DNA of 8,724 nucleotides from Candidatus Stercoripulliclostridium pullicola (lineage in GTDB: Bacteria > Bacillota > Clostridia > Christensenellales > DTU072). The notes under the pieces are model-generated. The model ran no database searches, was not told where the DNA came from, and worked only from the letters and a program-made list of their open reading frames with translations. Positions 1-5,983 of the stretch are shown here, piece by piece. The position numbers were made by a program, and so were the translations under genes. The DNA lies in the NCBI GenBank assembly GCA_017694145.1, contig JADINF010000168.1, positions 1 through 8,724 on the forward strand, read 5' to 3'. How positions within the stretch are numbered: position 1 is the first letter of the stretch; every line of letters begins with the position of its first letter.

Positions 1-1
1 C

Positions 2-484
2 AAAGAGGGCTATGAACACGGCTTTATCACTGCGGACATCATCAAAAAGTATGTCTCGCAGGAAGATTTCACCGTCATGATGTGCGGACCCAACGCGATG
101 TATAATTTCCTCGATAAGGAACTCGCGTCGATAGGCGTCGGCGGCAAATACGTCAAAAAGGAAGCCAACTGCGTTACGAACCGCGACGTCAAACCCGCAG
201 TTTATAAACTTACCGTTCACATTCTCGACGAAGTTTACGAAATTCCCGCAAACGCCGAAGAAACTTTGCTTGTCGCAATGGAGCGCGCGGGACTGCACGT
301 ACCCGCCATGTGCCGTGCGGGCGGTTGCGGATACTGCCACAGCAAACTCGTCAAAGGTAAATTCTCCATAGCGGGAGCCGACAAACGCAGACTTGCGGAC
401 GCGAAATTCTCTTATATTCATCCCTGCTGCTCCTATCCCGATTCGGATATCGAGCTCATCGTTCCTCCGCAAAACGTCAAATAA
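2..484 (+). CDS. FAD/NAD-dependent oxidoreductase with C-terminal [2Fe-2S] ferredoxin domain (5' partial)
   Basis: The reading frame is open from the left edge, so only the last 160 residues are present. Residues 25-38 (VMMCGPNAMY and following) match the end of the NAD-binding domain of the ferredoxin-NADP reductase superfamily, whose CGP motif closes the pyridine nucleotide site. From about residue 68 a plant-type ferredoxin domain follows. Its cluster ligands are C104, C109 and C112 (C-x4-C-x2-C) and C142, 30 residues later, the usual spacing for this fold. This order resembles Hcr, phenol hydroxylase reductase and similar NAD(P)H-to-[2Fe-2S] electron transfer chains; the partner protein cannot be named. 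The next residue, C143, is an extra cysteine. A terminator follows the stop codon, so this is the last gene of its transcript. Family call is firm; the physiological electron acceptor is unknown. Confidence 0.85.
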   Translation, partial: KEGYEHGFITADIIKKYVSQEDFTVMMCGPNAMYNFLDKELASIGVGGKYVKKEANCVTNRDVKPAVYKLTVHILDEVYEIPANAEETLLVAMERAGLHVPAMCRAGGCGYCHSKLVKGKFSIAGADKRRLADAKFSYIHPCCSYPDSDIELIVPPQNVK

Positions 485-513
485 CTAAATCCTCGCTACG
501 CATACGTTCGAAC

Positions 514-543
514 AGCCGGAACGCTTCGTCATTCCGGCTTTTT
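514..543 (+). terminator. Intrinsic terminator after the [2Fe-2S] oxidoreductase
   Basis: AGCCGGAA (514-521) pairs perfectly with TTCCGGCT (532-539) around a 10-base loop, followed by a run of T to 543. It lies 30 bases after the stop codon of the upstream gene and before the metF promoter, so it separates the two transcripts. Confidence 0.85.
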
Positions 544-574
544 CGTTCTATTACGCAGATTTCGCTAATTTGCC

Positions 575-603
575 TTGATTATTATACGGTTTACGAGTAT
601 AAT
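575..603 (+). promoter_or_regulatory. Sigma-70/SigA-type promoter of the metF operon
   Basis: A -35 box TTGATT (575-580) and a perfect -10 box TATAAT (598-603) are separated by exactly 17 bases in an AT-rich stretch. Transcription would start near 610, giving an untranslated leader of about 55 bases. That is too short for a SAM riboswitch or T-box, and neither is seen. A compact GC hairpin follows at 621-635. Confidence 0.8.
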
Positions 604-620
604 AACTTATATTATCAGAA

Positions 621-635
621 GCGCGCTCCGCGCGC
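621..635 (+). other. GC-only hairpin in the metF leader
   Basis: GCGCGC (621-626) and GCGCGC (630-635) form a six-pair stem with a three-base TCC loop, overlapping a second palindrome GCGCATGCGC (632-641). It lies 11 bases before the metF Shine-Dalgarno sequence. There is no U-run, so it is not a terminator. It could modulate mRNA stability or ribosome access; no function is shown by the sequence. Confidence 0.4.
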
Positions 636-646
636 ATGCGCAATAC

Positions 647-652
647 GGAAGG
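647..652 (+). promoter_or_regulatory. Ribosome binding site of metF
   Basis: GGAAGG lies 11 bases before ATG 664 and 5 bases before an in-frame TTG at 658. ATG 664 gives the usual MetF beginning (MKISEL), so it is preferred, but the spacing leaves TTG 658, adding two residues, possible. Confidence 0.6.
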
Positions 653-663
653 TACTGTTGTTT

Positions 664-1542
664 ATGAAAATCTCCGAGCTGTTCAAAAACAAAAAGGCGC
701 TTTATTCTTTCGAGATATTCCCGCCGAAACCCACCGCCGACCTCGGCGTTGTCGAGAAGGCGATATCGGAACTCGCAAGCCTTGCGCCCGATTACATATC
801 GGTCACGTGCAGTGCGGGCGGTTCGGGCAACTCGAGAATGCCGGAAATAGTCGACATGCTTCGCAACAAATACGACGTGGAGCCGCTGGCTCACCTTACC
901 TGCGTGAATTCCACCGCTGCGGAAATAGACGCTTCGCTCGCTTTTCTGAAAGAAAAAGGCATAGAAAACGTCCTCGCTCTCCGAGGCGACAGAATGCCGG
1001 GAGTGGCGGACTCGGGAGAATTCCGTTACGCAGGCGATCTTATCCGTCGCATACACGCATCCGACTACGGTTTCGACGTCGCGGCGGCTTGCTATCCCGA
1101 ATGCCACCCCGAAAGCCCTTCGCCCGAAAAGGATATCGAGTACCTCAAAATGAAAGTTGATTGCGGCGTCACTCACCTGGTTACGCAGTTGTTTTTCGAC
1201 AACGAAGACTTCTACAGATTCATAGACAATATCCGCGCGGCGGGTATCGACGTCCCGGTTCAGGCTGGAATAATGCCTCTCGTAAAAAAGAATCATGTGG
1301 ACAGGATAATAAGTCTGTCGGGCGCGAAGATCCCCAACAAAATATCGCGTATGATAGCGCGCTTTTACGACGAACCGGAATCGCTCATGGCGGCAGGCAT
1401 CGCGTATGCGACCGACCAGATAGCGGATCTTATCGCTTCGGGCGCGGACGGAGTACATCTCTACGTGATGAACAATTCCGAAGTGGCTCGTAAACTAACG
1501 AGCAACGTTTCGCCGATGCTCTTAAGTGTGAACAGGCAATGA
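664..1542 (+). CDS. metF: Methylenetetrahydrofolate reductase
   Basis: MetF reduces 5,10-methylene-tetrahydrofolate to 5-methyl-tetrahydrofolate using FAD in the cytosol, supplying the methyl group used by the MetH encoded two genes downstream. The 292-residue protein has full family length (a TIM barrel). Visible signatures are SFEIFPPK (15-22, with E17 in the place of the catalytic glutamate E28 of E. coli MetF), LALRGD (104-109), YPECHPE (144-150) and the substrate-site stretch QLFFDN (175-180). No MetV partner, the zinc/Fe-S companion of acetogen MetF enzymes, is encoded alongside, so the electron donor is open: NADH, or a reductase such as the one ending at 484. The gene is first in its operon and its TGA overlaps the start of the next gene (ATGA), implying coupled translation. 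Confidence 0.95.
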   Translation: MKISELFKNKKALYSFEIFPPKPTADLGVVEKAISELASLAPDYISVTCSAGGSGNSRMPEIVDMLRNKYDVEPLAHLTCVNSTAAEIDASLAFLKEKGIENVLALRGDRMPGVADSGEFRYAGDLIRRIHASDYGFDVAAACYPECHPESPSPEKDIEYLKMKVDCGVTHLVTQLFFDNEDFYRFIDNIRAAGIDVPVQAGIMPLVKKNHVDRIISLSGAKIPNKISRMIARFYDEPESLMAAGIAYATDQIADLIASGADGVHLYVMNNSEVARKLTSNVSPMLLSVNRQ

Positions 1543-2168
1543 AAATAGAGCGGACGGAGCTTTTGAGATATCTCGGCTGGCGTGGTCAGCCGCTCGACGA
1601 AATTACGACGAGTTCATTGGAACGCATGAGCGCGCGATGCTTGGAAGTAGCCGCGCCGCGCTCCGTAGTCCGTAGATTTACTTACGCAAACGGCGCGCTT
1701 TCGGATACCGGAGTTAAGCTTGAGGGTGCCGATATCGCAAAACACCTGTCGGGCGTGGACGAAGTGTATCTTATAGCGGCTACCGTGGGTGCCGGCATAG
1801 AACGAGAACTTACGCGACTTACGGCTGTAAGCCGCACGGACGCTCTCGTATTCGACGCGGCGGCGTCGTGCGCTATAGAAAGTTACCTCGACGAGCGTTG
1901 CGCGGAGCTCGAGAAAGACTCGGGGAGAATCCTTCTTCCGCGTTTTTCCTGCGGATACGGAGATTTCCCCATATCGGCGCAGAAAGATATCTGCGCTTTA
2001 CTTAACACGCCCACGCGCATAGGCGTGTGCGTTGACGAAAACTACACCCTTTCGCCGCTCAAATCGGTAACGGCGGTAATAGGTATACTCAAGGAAGGCG
2101 CCAAGCGCGGAGCTTGCGCATCCCGTTGCGCTATATGCTCCAAAACCGACTGCGTTTACCGCAGATGA
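1539..2168 (+). CDS. Free-standing methionine synthase activation (reactivation) domain protein
   Basis: This 209-residue protein corresponds to the C-terminal activation domain of cobalamin-dependent methionine synthase (Met_synt_B12 family), which binds S-adenosylmethionine and supports reductive remethylation of inactive cob(II)alamin. The recognisable block is RFSCGYGDFPIS (135-146), the counterpart of the SAM-binding R-x-x-x-G-Y motif, followed by IGVCVDENYTLSPLKSVTAVIG (161-182), with the conserved P-x-KS element. It stands alone because the MetH next door lacks this domain, as in Thermotoga maritima, where TM0269 is the separate protein. Oddities: a cysteine (C138) where proline is common, and a C-terminal tail with C193, C197, C200 and C205, which could bind a metal. 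ATG 1539 overlaps the metF stop, with no strong Shine-Dalgarno site, so translation probably depends on metF. No gene symbol is standard. Confidence 0.88.
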   Translation: MKIERTELLRYLGWRGQPLDEITTSSLERMSARCLEVAAPRSVVRRFTYANGALSDTGVKLEGADIAKHLSGVDEVYLIAATVGAGIERELTRLTAVSRTDALVFDAAASCAIESYLDERCAELEKDSGRILLPRFSCGYGDFPISAQKDICALLNTPTRIGVCVDENYTLSPLKSVTAVIGILKEGAKRGACASRCAICSKTDCVYRR

Positions 2169-2172
2169 CCGC

Positions 2173-2178
2173 AAAGGA
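2173..2178 (+). promoter_or_regulatory. Ribosome binding site deciding the metH start
   Basis: AAAGGA ends 7 bases before ATG 2186. An earlier in-frame ATG at 2165 overlaps the previous stop codon as ATGA (2165-2168) but has no Shine-Dalgarno sequence, and its extra seven residues are not homologous to MetH. ATG 2186 is therefore the better start. The ATG at 2114, deep inside the previous gene, is not credible. Confidence 0.7.
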
Positions 2179-2185
2179 CGGATCT

Positions 2186-4561
2186 ATGAAGAATTTTTCG
2201 GAACTGATCAAAGAAAAGATAGTAATATTCGACGGTGCTTTCGGCACAATGCTGGAAGCGTCGGGCGTTAAAACGGGCACCGTTCCCGAAATGCTCGTAC
2301 TCACCGATCCCGAACCGGTCAAAGCCATTCATCGCGCTTACGCCGAAGCGGGCGCGGACGTCATAAGTACCGATACTTTCGGCGCAAACATTCTTAAAGC
2401 GGGCGAAAAGTCGGACGATATAATACGCGCGGCGGTAAAGATCGCGCGCGAAGCGGCTCCGGACAAGATCATAGCGCTCGATCTGGGACCTACGGGGCAA
2501 ATGACCGAACCCGTGGGCACTATGACATTCGAAGACGCGTATAACGCTTACGCTCGCGCCGTCAAAGCGGGAAGCGAAGCCGACGTTATCCTCATCGAAA
2601 CCATGTCGGATCTTACCGAACTTCGCGCGGCGCTGCTTGCGGCTAAAGAGAATTCTTCCCTTCCCGTCATTGCTTCAATGACCTTCGACGAAAACATGCG
2701 CACGTTCACGGGCGTAAGCGTGGAGTGTTACGCTCTTGCCGCTTCGCCGCTTGCCGACGTTATCGGCGTGAACTGCTCGCTCGGACCTAAGCAACTGCTT
2801 CCGGTAGTTAAAAAGTTACTCGCTTCCACCGATAAGCCCGTTATAGTGCAGGCAAATGCCGGACTTCCCGATCCCGAAGGGAAATATTCCGTAGGCGCGG
2901 AGGAGTTCGCTTCGTACTGCCTCGAATACGCCGAAGCGGGCGTAAACGTTATCGGCGGCTGCTGCGGGACTACTCCCGCACACATCGCGGAAATAAAGAA
3001 AGTTATCGGCGAACGCAAGCCCGCTCAACACGCTTGCGAACTGAAATACGCGGTATCTTCCGCCACCCGTTGCGTGCGGATAGACGGCGTCAGGATCATC
3101 GGCGAGCGCATCAACCCTACCGGGAAAAAGGCTATGAAAGCGGCGCTTCTTGCGGGCGATCTCGATTACGTGACGGGGCAAGCCGTCGAGCAGACCGAAG
3201 CGGGCGCGGACATACTGGACGTAAACGCGGGACTTCCGGGCATCGACGAGAAGAAAGTGCTTGCCGATCTCGTCAGGCACGTAAGCAAGATAACCGATCT
3301 TCCTCTGCAGATAGATTCTTCGGATCCGCAAGCTCTGGAAAGCGCGTTGCGCGCTTATAGCGGTAAAGCGATAGTCAACTCGGTAAACGGCGAAGACTCC
3401 TCTCTCGAAAGGATATTGCCTTTGGTGAAAAAATACGGTTCAGCCGTGATCGGGCTGACGATAGACGAAAAAGGGATACCTAAAACCGTAGAAGAAAGAA
3501 TTGCTATAGCCGAAAAAATAATCGCACGGGCGAAGGCTTACGGCATAGCTGAAGAGGACGTTTATATCGACTGTCTTACTCTCACGGTCGCCGCCGAGCA
3601 GGTACAGGTAAAGAACACTCTCGAAGCGATACGGCGCATAAAAGCCGCGCATCCCGTCAAGACGGTACTCGGAGTAAGCAACGTGTCTTTCGGACTTCCC
3701 GCCCGGAACAAGGTAAACGCGGCTTTCCTTACGGCGGCTATGTGGGCGGGGTTGGATCTTGCGATAATCAATCCCAACATTCCCGAGATGACGGAAGCCG
3801 TGGACGCTTACAAAGTACTGTCGGGCGAGGACGCAGGCTGCGCGGCTTACTCGGAGAAATACTCTTCCGTTGGCGACGCCTTAAAGCCGTACGCGGCGTC
3901 ATCTGACTCCGCAAGCGGCGACGTTACGTACTGTATACGGAAAGGCTTGCCCGACGCGGGCAGAGCCGCGGCAAAACTTCTCGACGAAGGATTGGCTCCT
4001 CTCGCGCTCGTGAGCGACTATCTTATTCCCGCGCTGAACGCCGTAGGCGACGACTACGAAAGCGGCAAAGTGTTTCTTCCGCAACTTATTTCCGCGGCGG
4101 ACGCGGCAAAGCTGTGTTTCGACGAAGTACGCGCCCGCATGTCGGCGGACAACGCCATCAACAGAGGCGCTATAGTGCTCGCGACGGTCAAAGGCGACGT
4201 GCACGATATAGGAAAAAACATCGTTCGCACCGTGCTCGAAAACTACGGATACGAGATCGTCGATCTCGGTAAAAACGTCGAACCGCAAGCGGTAGTCGAA
4301 GCGGTAAAGGCGCGTGAAATAAAGCTGTGCGGGCTTTCCGCACTGATGACGACGACGGTCAAAAATATGGAGGAAACGGTACGGCTTCTGAAGAAAGAAT
4401 GTCCCGATTGCTCCGTTATGGTGGGAGGCGCCGTCCTTACGGAGGAATACGCGCGAGACATCGGCGCCGACTATTATTGCAAGGATGCCGGTACCGACGT
4501 CAAGATCGCGAAAGAGATATTCGAAGGCGTCCCCTCGGGTATAGCAAGACTCAACGGATAG
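2186..4561 (+). CDS. metH: Cobalamin-dependent methionine synthase lacking the activation domain
   Basis: MetH transfers the methyl group of 5-methyl-tetrahydrofolate to homocysteine through methylcobalamin, making methionine in the cytosol. The 791 residues contain four modules in order. The homocysteine-binding barrel spans about 1-290, with the zinc ligands C197 (GVNCS) and C259/C260 (GGCCGT). The pterin-binding barrel spans about 300-560 (IIGERINPTG at 304-313, DVNAG at 345-349). The cobalamin cap spans about 575-655. The cobalamin-binding domain spans about 660-785, with DVHDIG (671-676, cobalt ligand H673), S718 and GG 747-748. E. coli MetH (about 1,227 residues) has a further C-terminal activation domain; here that function is a separate protein encoded immediately upstream. 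Last gene of the metF operon. No U-tailed terminator is seen after the stop, so read-through into the following riboswitch region is possible. Confidence 0.96.
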   Translation: MKNFSELIKEKIVIFDGAFGTMLEASGVKTGTVPEMLVLTDPEPVKAIHRAYAEAGADVISTDTFGANILKAGEKSDDIIRAAVKIAREAAPDKIIALDLGPTGQMTEPVGTMTFEDAYNAYARAVKAGSEADVILIETMSDLTELRAALLAAKENSSLPVIASMTFDENMRTFTGVSVECYALAASPLADVIGVNCSLGPKQLLPVVKKLLASTDKPVIVQANAGLPDPEGKYSVGAEEFASYCLEYAEAGVNVIGGCCGTTPAHIAEIKKVIGERKPAQHACELKYAVSSATRCVRIDGVRIIGERINPTGKKAMKAALLAGDLDYVTGQAVEQTEAGADILDVNAGLPGIDEKKVLADLVRHVSKITDLPLQIDSSDPQALESALRAYSGKAIVNSVNGEDSSLERILPLVKKYGSAVIGLTIDEKGIPKTVEERIAIAEKIIARAKAYGIAEEDVYIDCLTLTVAAEQVQVKNTLEAIRRIKAAHPVKTVLGVSNVSFGLPARNKVNAAFLTAAMWAGLDLAIINPNIPEMTEAVDAYKVLSGEDAGCAAYSEKYSSVGDALKPYAASSDSASGDVTYCIRKGLPDAGRAAAKLLDEGLAPLALVSDYLIPALNAVGDDYESGKVFLPQLISAADAAKLCFDEVRARMSADNAINRGAIVLATVKGDVHDIGKNIVRTVLENYGYEIVDLGKNVEPQAVVEAVKAREIKLCGLSALMTTTVKNMEETVRLLKKECPDCSVMVGGAVLTEEYARDIGADYYCKDAGTDVKIAKEIFEGVPSGIARLNG

Positions 4562-4570
4562 AAGATACCG

Positions 4571-4599
4571 TTGACAAACGCCTTTACCGGCGTTAAACT
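4571..4599 (+). promoter_or_regulatory. Promoter of the cobalamin-riboswitch transcript
   Basis: A perfect -35 box TTGACA (4571-4576) and TAAACT (4594-4599, four of six matches to TATAAT) are separated by 17 bases. The start point would be near 4606, just before the 5' hairpin and the aptamer. It begins 10 bases after the metH stop codon, so the uptake genes have their own promoter. Confidence 0.65.
4577..4594 (+). repeat. Perfect 6-6 dyad filling the promoter spacer
   Basis: AACGCC (4577-4582) and GGCGTT (4589-4594) are exact inverted repeats around TTTACC. They occupy the whole space between the -35 and -10 boxes and the first base of the -10. This is a plausible operator for a dimeric repressor or activator. 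It could instead be the remnant of a metH terminator stem, but the following bases (AAACTTAAATT) are not a U-run. Confidence 0.5.
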
Positions 4600-4606
4600 T
4601 AAATTA

Positions 4607-4622
4607 ACGGGATATTTCCCGT
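4607..4622 (+). other. Short hairpin at the predicted 5' end of the riboswitch mRNA
   Basis: ACGGGA (4607-4612) and TCCCGT (4617-4622) pair across a TATT loop. If transcription starts near 4606, the mRNA would open with this stem, an arrangement known to protect messages from 5' decay. It lies outside the conserved cobalamin aptamer. Confidence 0.45.
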
Positions 4623-4634
4623 AAAAACCGAAAA

Positions 4635-4752
4635 CTGCGAGGTTCGGAAGCGCACGCGCAAGCCGTCAACAGTGGGAATCTCGGTGCAAATCCGTCGCAA
4701 CAGCCATTACCGTGATCGGTGAATACCGTAAGTCGGAAGACCTGCCCCGCAG
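4635..4752 (+). promoter_or_regulatory. Cobalamin riboswitch (aptamer)
   Basis: The conserved B12 box is present as AAGTCGGAAGACCTGCC (4730-4746). The upstream core GGGAATC (4674-4680) followed by CGGTGCAAATCCG (4682-4694) matches the usual GGGAA...GGTGAAAATCCG element. The closing stems can be traced: CTGCG (4635-4639) pairs with CGCAG (4748-4752), and AGGT (4640-4643) with ACCT (4740-4743). A further hairpin CGGT/ACCG lies at 4717-4728. Adenosyl- or methylcobalamin binding would be expected to shut off the downstream lipoprotein and ECF-S genes. Bases 4753-4844 form the expression platform. Confidence 0.92.
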
Positions 4753-4791
4753 ATATGTAAGTCGTCTTTGGGCAAGAGAAGGACGCAAAAA

Positions 4792-4810
4792 ACGGAAACG
4801 CTCTTTCCGT
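4792..4810 (+). other. Expression-platform hairpin before the terminator
   Basis: ACGGAAA (4792-4798) pairs with TTTCCGT (4804-4810) around a five-base loop, in an A-rich/T-rich setting. It sits between the aptamer and the terminator stem and may be part of the switching structure. It lacks a long U-tail of its own (ATTTT follows). Confidence 0.5.
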
Positions 4811-4817
4811 ATTTTCG

Positions 4818-4844
4818 CCTTCCCCTACGGGAAGGTTTGTTTTT
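4818..4844 (+). terminator. Regulated intrinsic terminator of the cobalamin riboswitch
   Basis: CCTTCCC (4818-4824) and GGGAAGG (4829-4835) form a seven-pair stem with a CTAC loop, followed by TTTGTTTTT (4836-4844). The position, 66 bases after the aptamer and 33 before the first start codon, indicates control by premature termination. GAGAAGG (4776-4782 region) can pair with most of CCTTCCC and may be the antiterminator strand. Confidence 0.8.
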
Positions 4845-4877
4845 CCCGCGCCCGAAAATATATATAAGGAGGCGCGT

Positions 4878-5342
4878 ATGAAAAAAGCGTCCGTGACATT
4901 GACCGCAATACTTATGATACTCACCGCGATATTCGCCGCATGCTCGCTTACGGGCTGTGAAAAAGAAGGCGTATTCGGCAAAGACGATACCATGACTCTA
5001 GTCATCGGCACGGAAGAACCCGCCGAATACGAAATAAAGCTCGACGGACTCAGCGTCGAATGTAATCTCGTAGACGTGCTCGGCGCGGCGAAAGAACAAT
5101 TCGGCATAGAATACGTTATCGCGGACGGTATGCTGTCCGAAGTAGGAAAGCTCAAACCCGACTCAACCAAAGGCGAATATATCTATCTTTTCACGACCGT
5201 GGAAGCCGACTTCGACGTCAGCGAATACGTTCTGAAAAAGACTTATAAAGAAACGGCGCTTACTTCGAGCGGCGTGGGCGCAAGCGATATGACGATACTC
5301 GCGGGCTGTACCGTATACATAGGTACGATAGTATACGGCTAA
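4878..5342 (+). CDS. DUF4430 (transcobalamin C-terminal-like) lipoprotein, likely corrinoid-binding
   Basis: This 154-residue protein begins with a lipoprotein signal: MKK, a hydrophobic core at about 5-21, and a lipobox LTGC with C27 as the lipidated residue, so it should be anchored outside the membrane. The mature part is a single small domain resembling DUF4430, the family related to the C-terminal domain of transcobalamin and intrinsic factor. Visible features are CNLVDVLGAAKEQFG (56-70), GEYIYLFTTVEADFD (98-112) and a C-terminal SSGVGASDMTILAGC stretch (130-144). AAGGAGG (4866-4872) lies 5 bases before ATG 4878. It is the first gene after the cobalamin riboswitch and is followed at once by an ECF-S gene, which together point to a surface corrinoid-binding protein. 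Family assignment is by eye and moderate; the ligand is inferred from context, and alpha-ribazole or another precursor is an alternative. Confidence 0.72.
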   Translation: MKKASVTLTAILMILTAIFAACSLTGCEKEGVFGKDDTMTLVIGTEEPAEYEIKLDGLSVECNLVDVLGAAKEQFGIEYVIADGMLSEVGKLKPDSTKGEYIYLFTTVEADFDVSEYVLKKTYKETALTSSGVGASDMTILAGCTVYIGTIVYG

Positions 5343-5346
5343 TACC

Positions 5347-5955
5347 GTGAAACGTTATATAGGGCAACCGAAAAAGCGTTTCGGGGCGACAGAAATAGCA
5401 TATGCGGCAATGGCGGCCGCTACGCTCGTCGGCGGGAAATTCGTACTTTCGGCTATTCCCAACGTGGAGATAGTGACGCTTCTGTGCGCCGTGTACGGTT
5501 ACGTTCTGGGCGTTACCGGACTTATCGCGGTATACGTTTTCGTCGTGACGGAAACGCTTATCTACGGCTTCGGAACGTGGGTGATATCCTACTTCGTCCA
5601 TTGGCCGCTGGTGTGCGCAGCTTTCATTCTCTTGTCCCTTTTTACAAAGCCCAACAGGATATTATATACAGCCGTAGCCGTCGTATTGACGGTGGCGTTC
5701 GGAGTCTTTTCGTCGCTCGTCGACGTGGGACTCGCGAGCGGATACTTCGAAAACTTCGGGGAACGCTTCGCCGTCTACTACGTAAGGGGGATATACTTCT
5801 ACATAGCGCAGACCGTCACGAACTTCGTCGTTTTCCCTACTCTTTTCGTGCCGATATCGAAAGCGGTGGCGCGAGTCACTCGAAGACCCTACGTCGGATA
5901 CGTAAACGACCGTACGGAAGAAGTCGAGTCAACGGGCGCTTCCCGCGACCGTTAG
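5347..5955 (+). CDS. ECF transporter S component, probably corrinoid-specific
   Basis: A 202-residue integral membrane protein with about six hydrophobic segments (roughly 17-36, 40-60, 61-76, 79-98, 105-130 and 145-172) and a charged cytoplasmic tail. The first segment has small-residue AxxxA spacing (A20/A24, A21/A25), the contact that S components use with EcfT. The stretch IPNVEIVTLL (37-46), then YGFGTWVISYFVHWP (73-87), is typical of clostridial ECF S components. No EcfA or EcfT is encoded here, so it would use a shared energising module (group II). Substrate is inferred from the cobalamin riboswitch and lipoprotein partner, with CbrT of Lactobacillus as a functional precedent; CblT-type alpha-ribazole transport is an alternative. 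The start is GTG 5347, four bases after the previous stop and without a clear Shine-Dalgarno sequence, suggesting translational re-initiation. Confidence 0.8.
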   Translation: MKRYIGQPKKRFGATEIAYAAMAAATLVGGKFVLSAIPNVEIVTLLCAVYGYVLGVTGLIAVYVFVVTETLIYGFGTWVISYFVHWPLVCAAFILLSLFTKPNRILYTAVAVVLTVAFGVFSSLVDVGLASGYFENFGERFAVYYVRGIYFYIAQTVTNFVVFPTLFVPISKAVARVTRRPYVGYVNDRTEEVESTGASRDR

Positions 5956-5983
5956 CGCACTGCCGCCTTTTATATTCAAAATT

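Noticed and set aside
604..663. SAM riboswitch or T-box in front of metF.
   Set aside because: The predicted leader is only about 55 bases and contains neither a SAM aptamer core nor a T-box sequence.
607..1458. Minus-strand open frame of 283 codons opposite metF.
   Set aside because: metF is unambiguous on the plus strand; the antisense translation matches no family I recognise and is rich in Arg/Val/Tyr, as expected from a complementary frame.
2114..2185. N-terminal extension of MetH to ATG 2114 or ATG 2165.
   Set aside because: The extra residues lie in another frame of the upstream gene's end, are not MetH-like, and lack a ribosome binding site; ATG 2186 has AAAGGA at good spacing.
4577..4594. 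The AACGCC/GGCGTT inverted repeat as a metH terminator.
   Set aside because: The stem is only six pairs and is followed by AAACTTAAATT rather than a U-run; its exact fit between promoter boxes is a better explanation.
4604..5170. Minus-strand open frame of 188 codons across the riboswitch and the lipoprotein gene.
   Set aside because: It overlaps a well-supported riboswitch and a lipoprotein gene with signal peptide and Shine-Dalgarno site on the other strand; its protein shows no domain.
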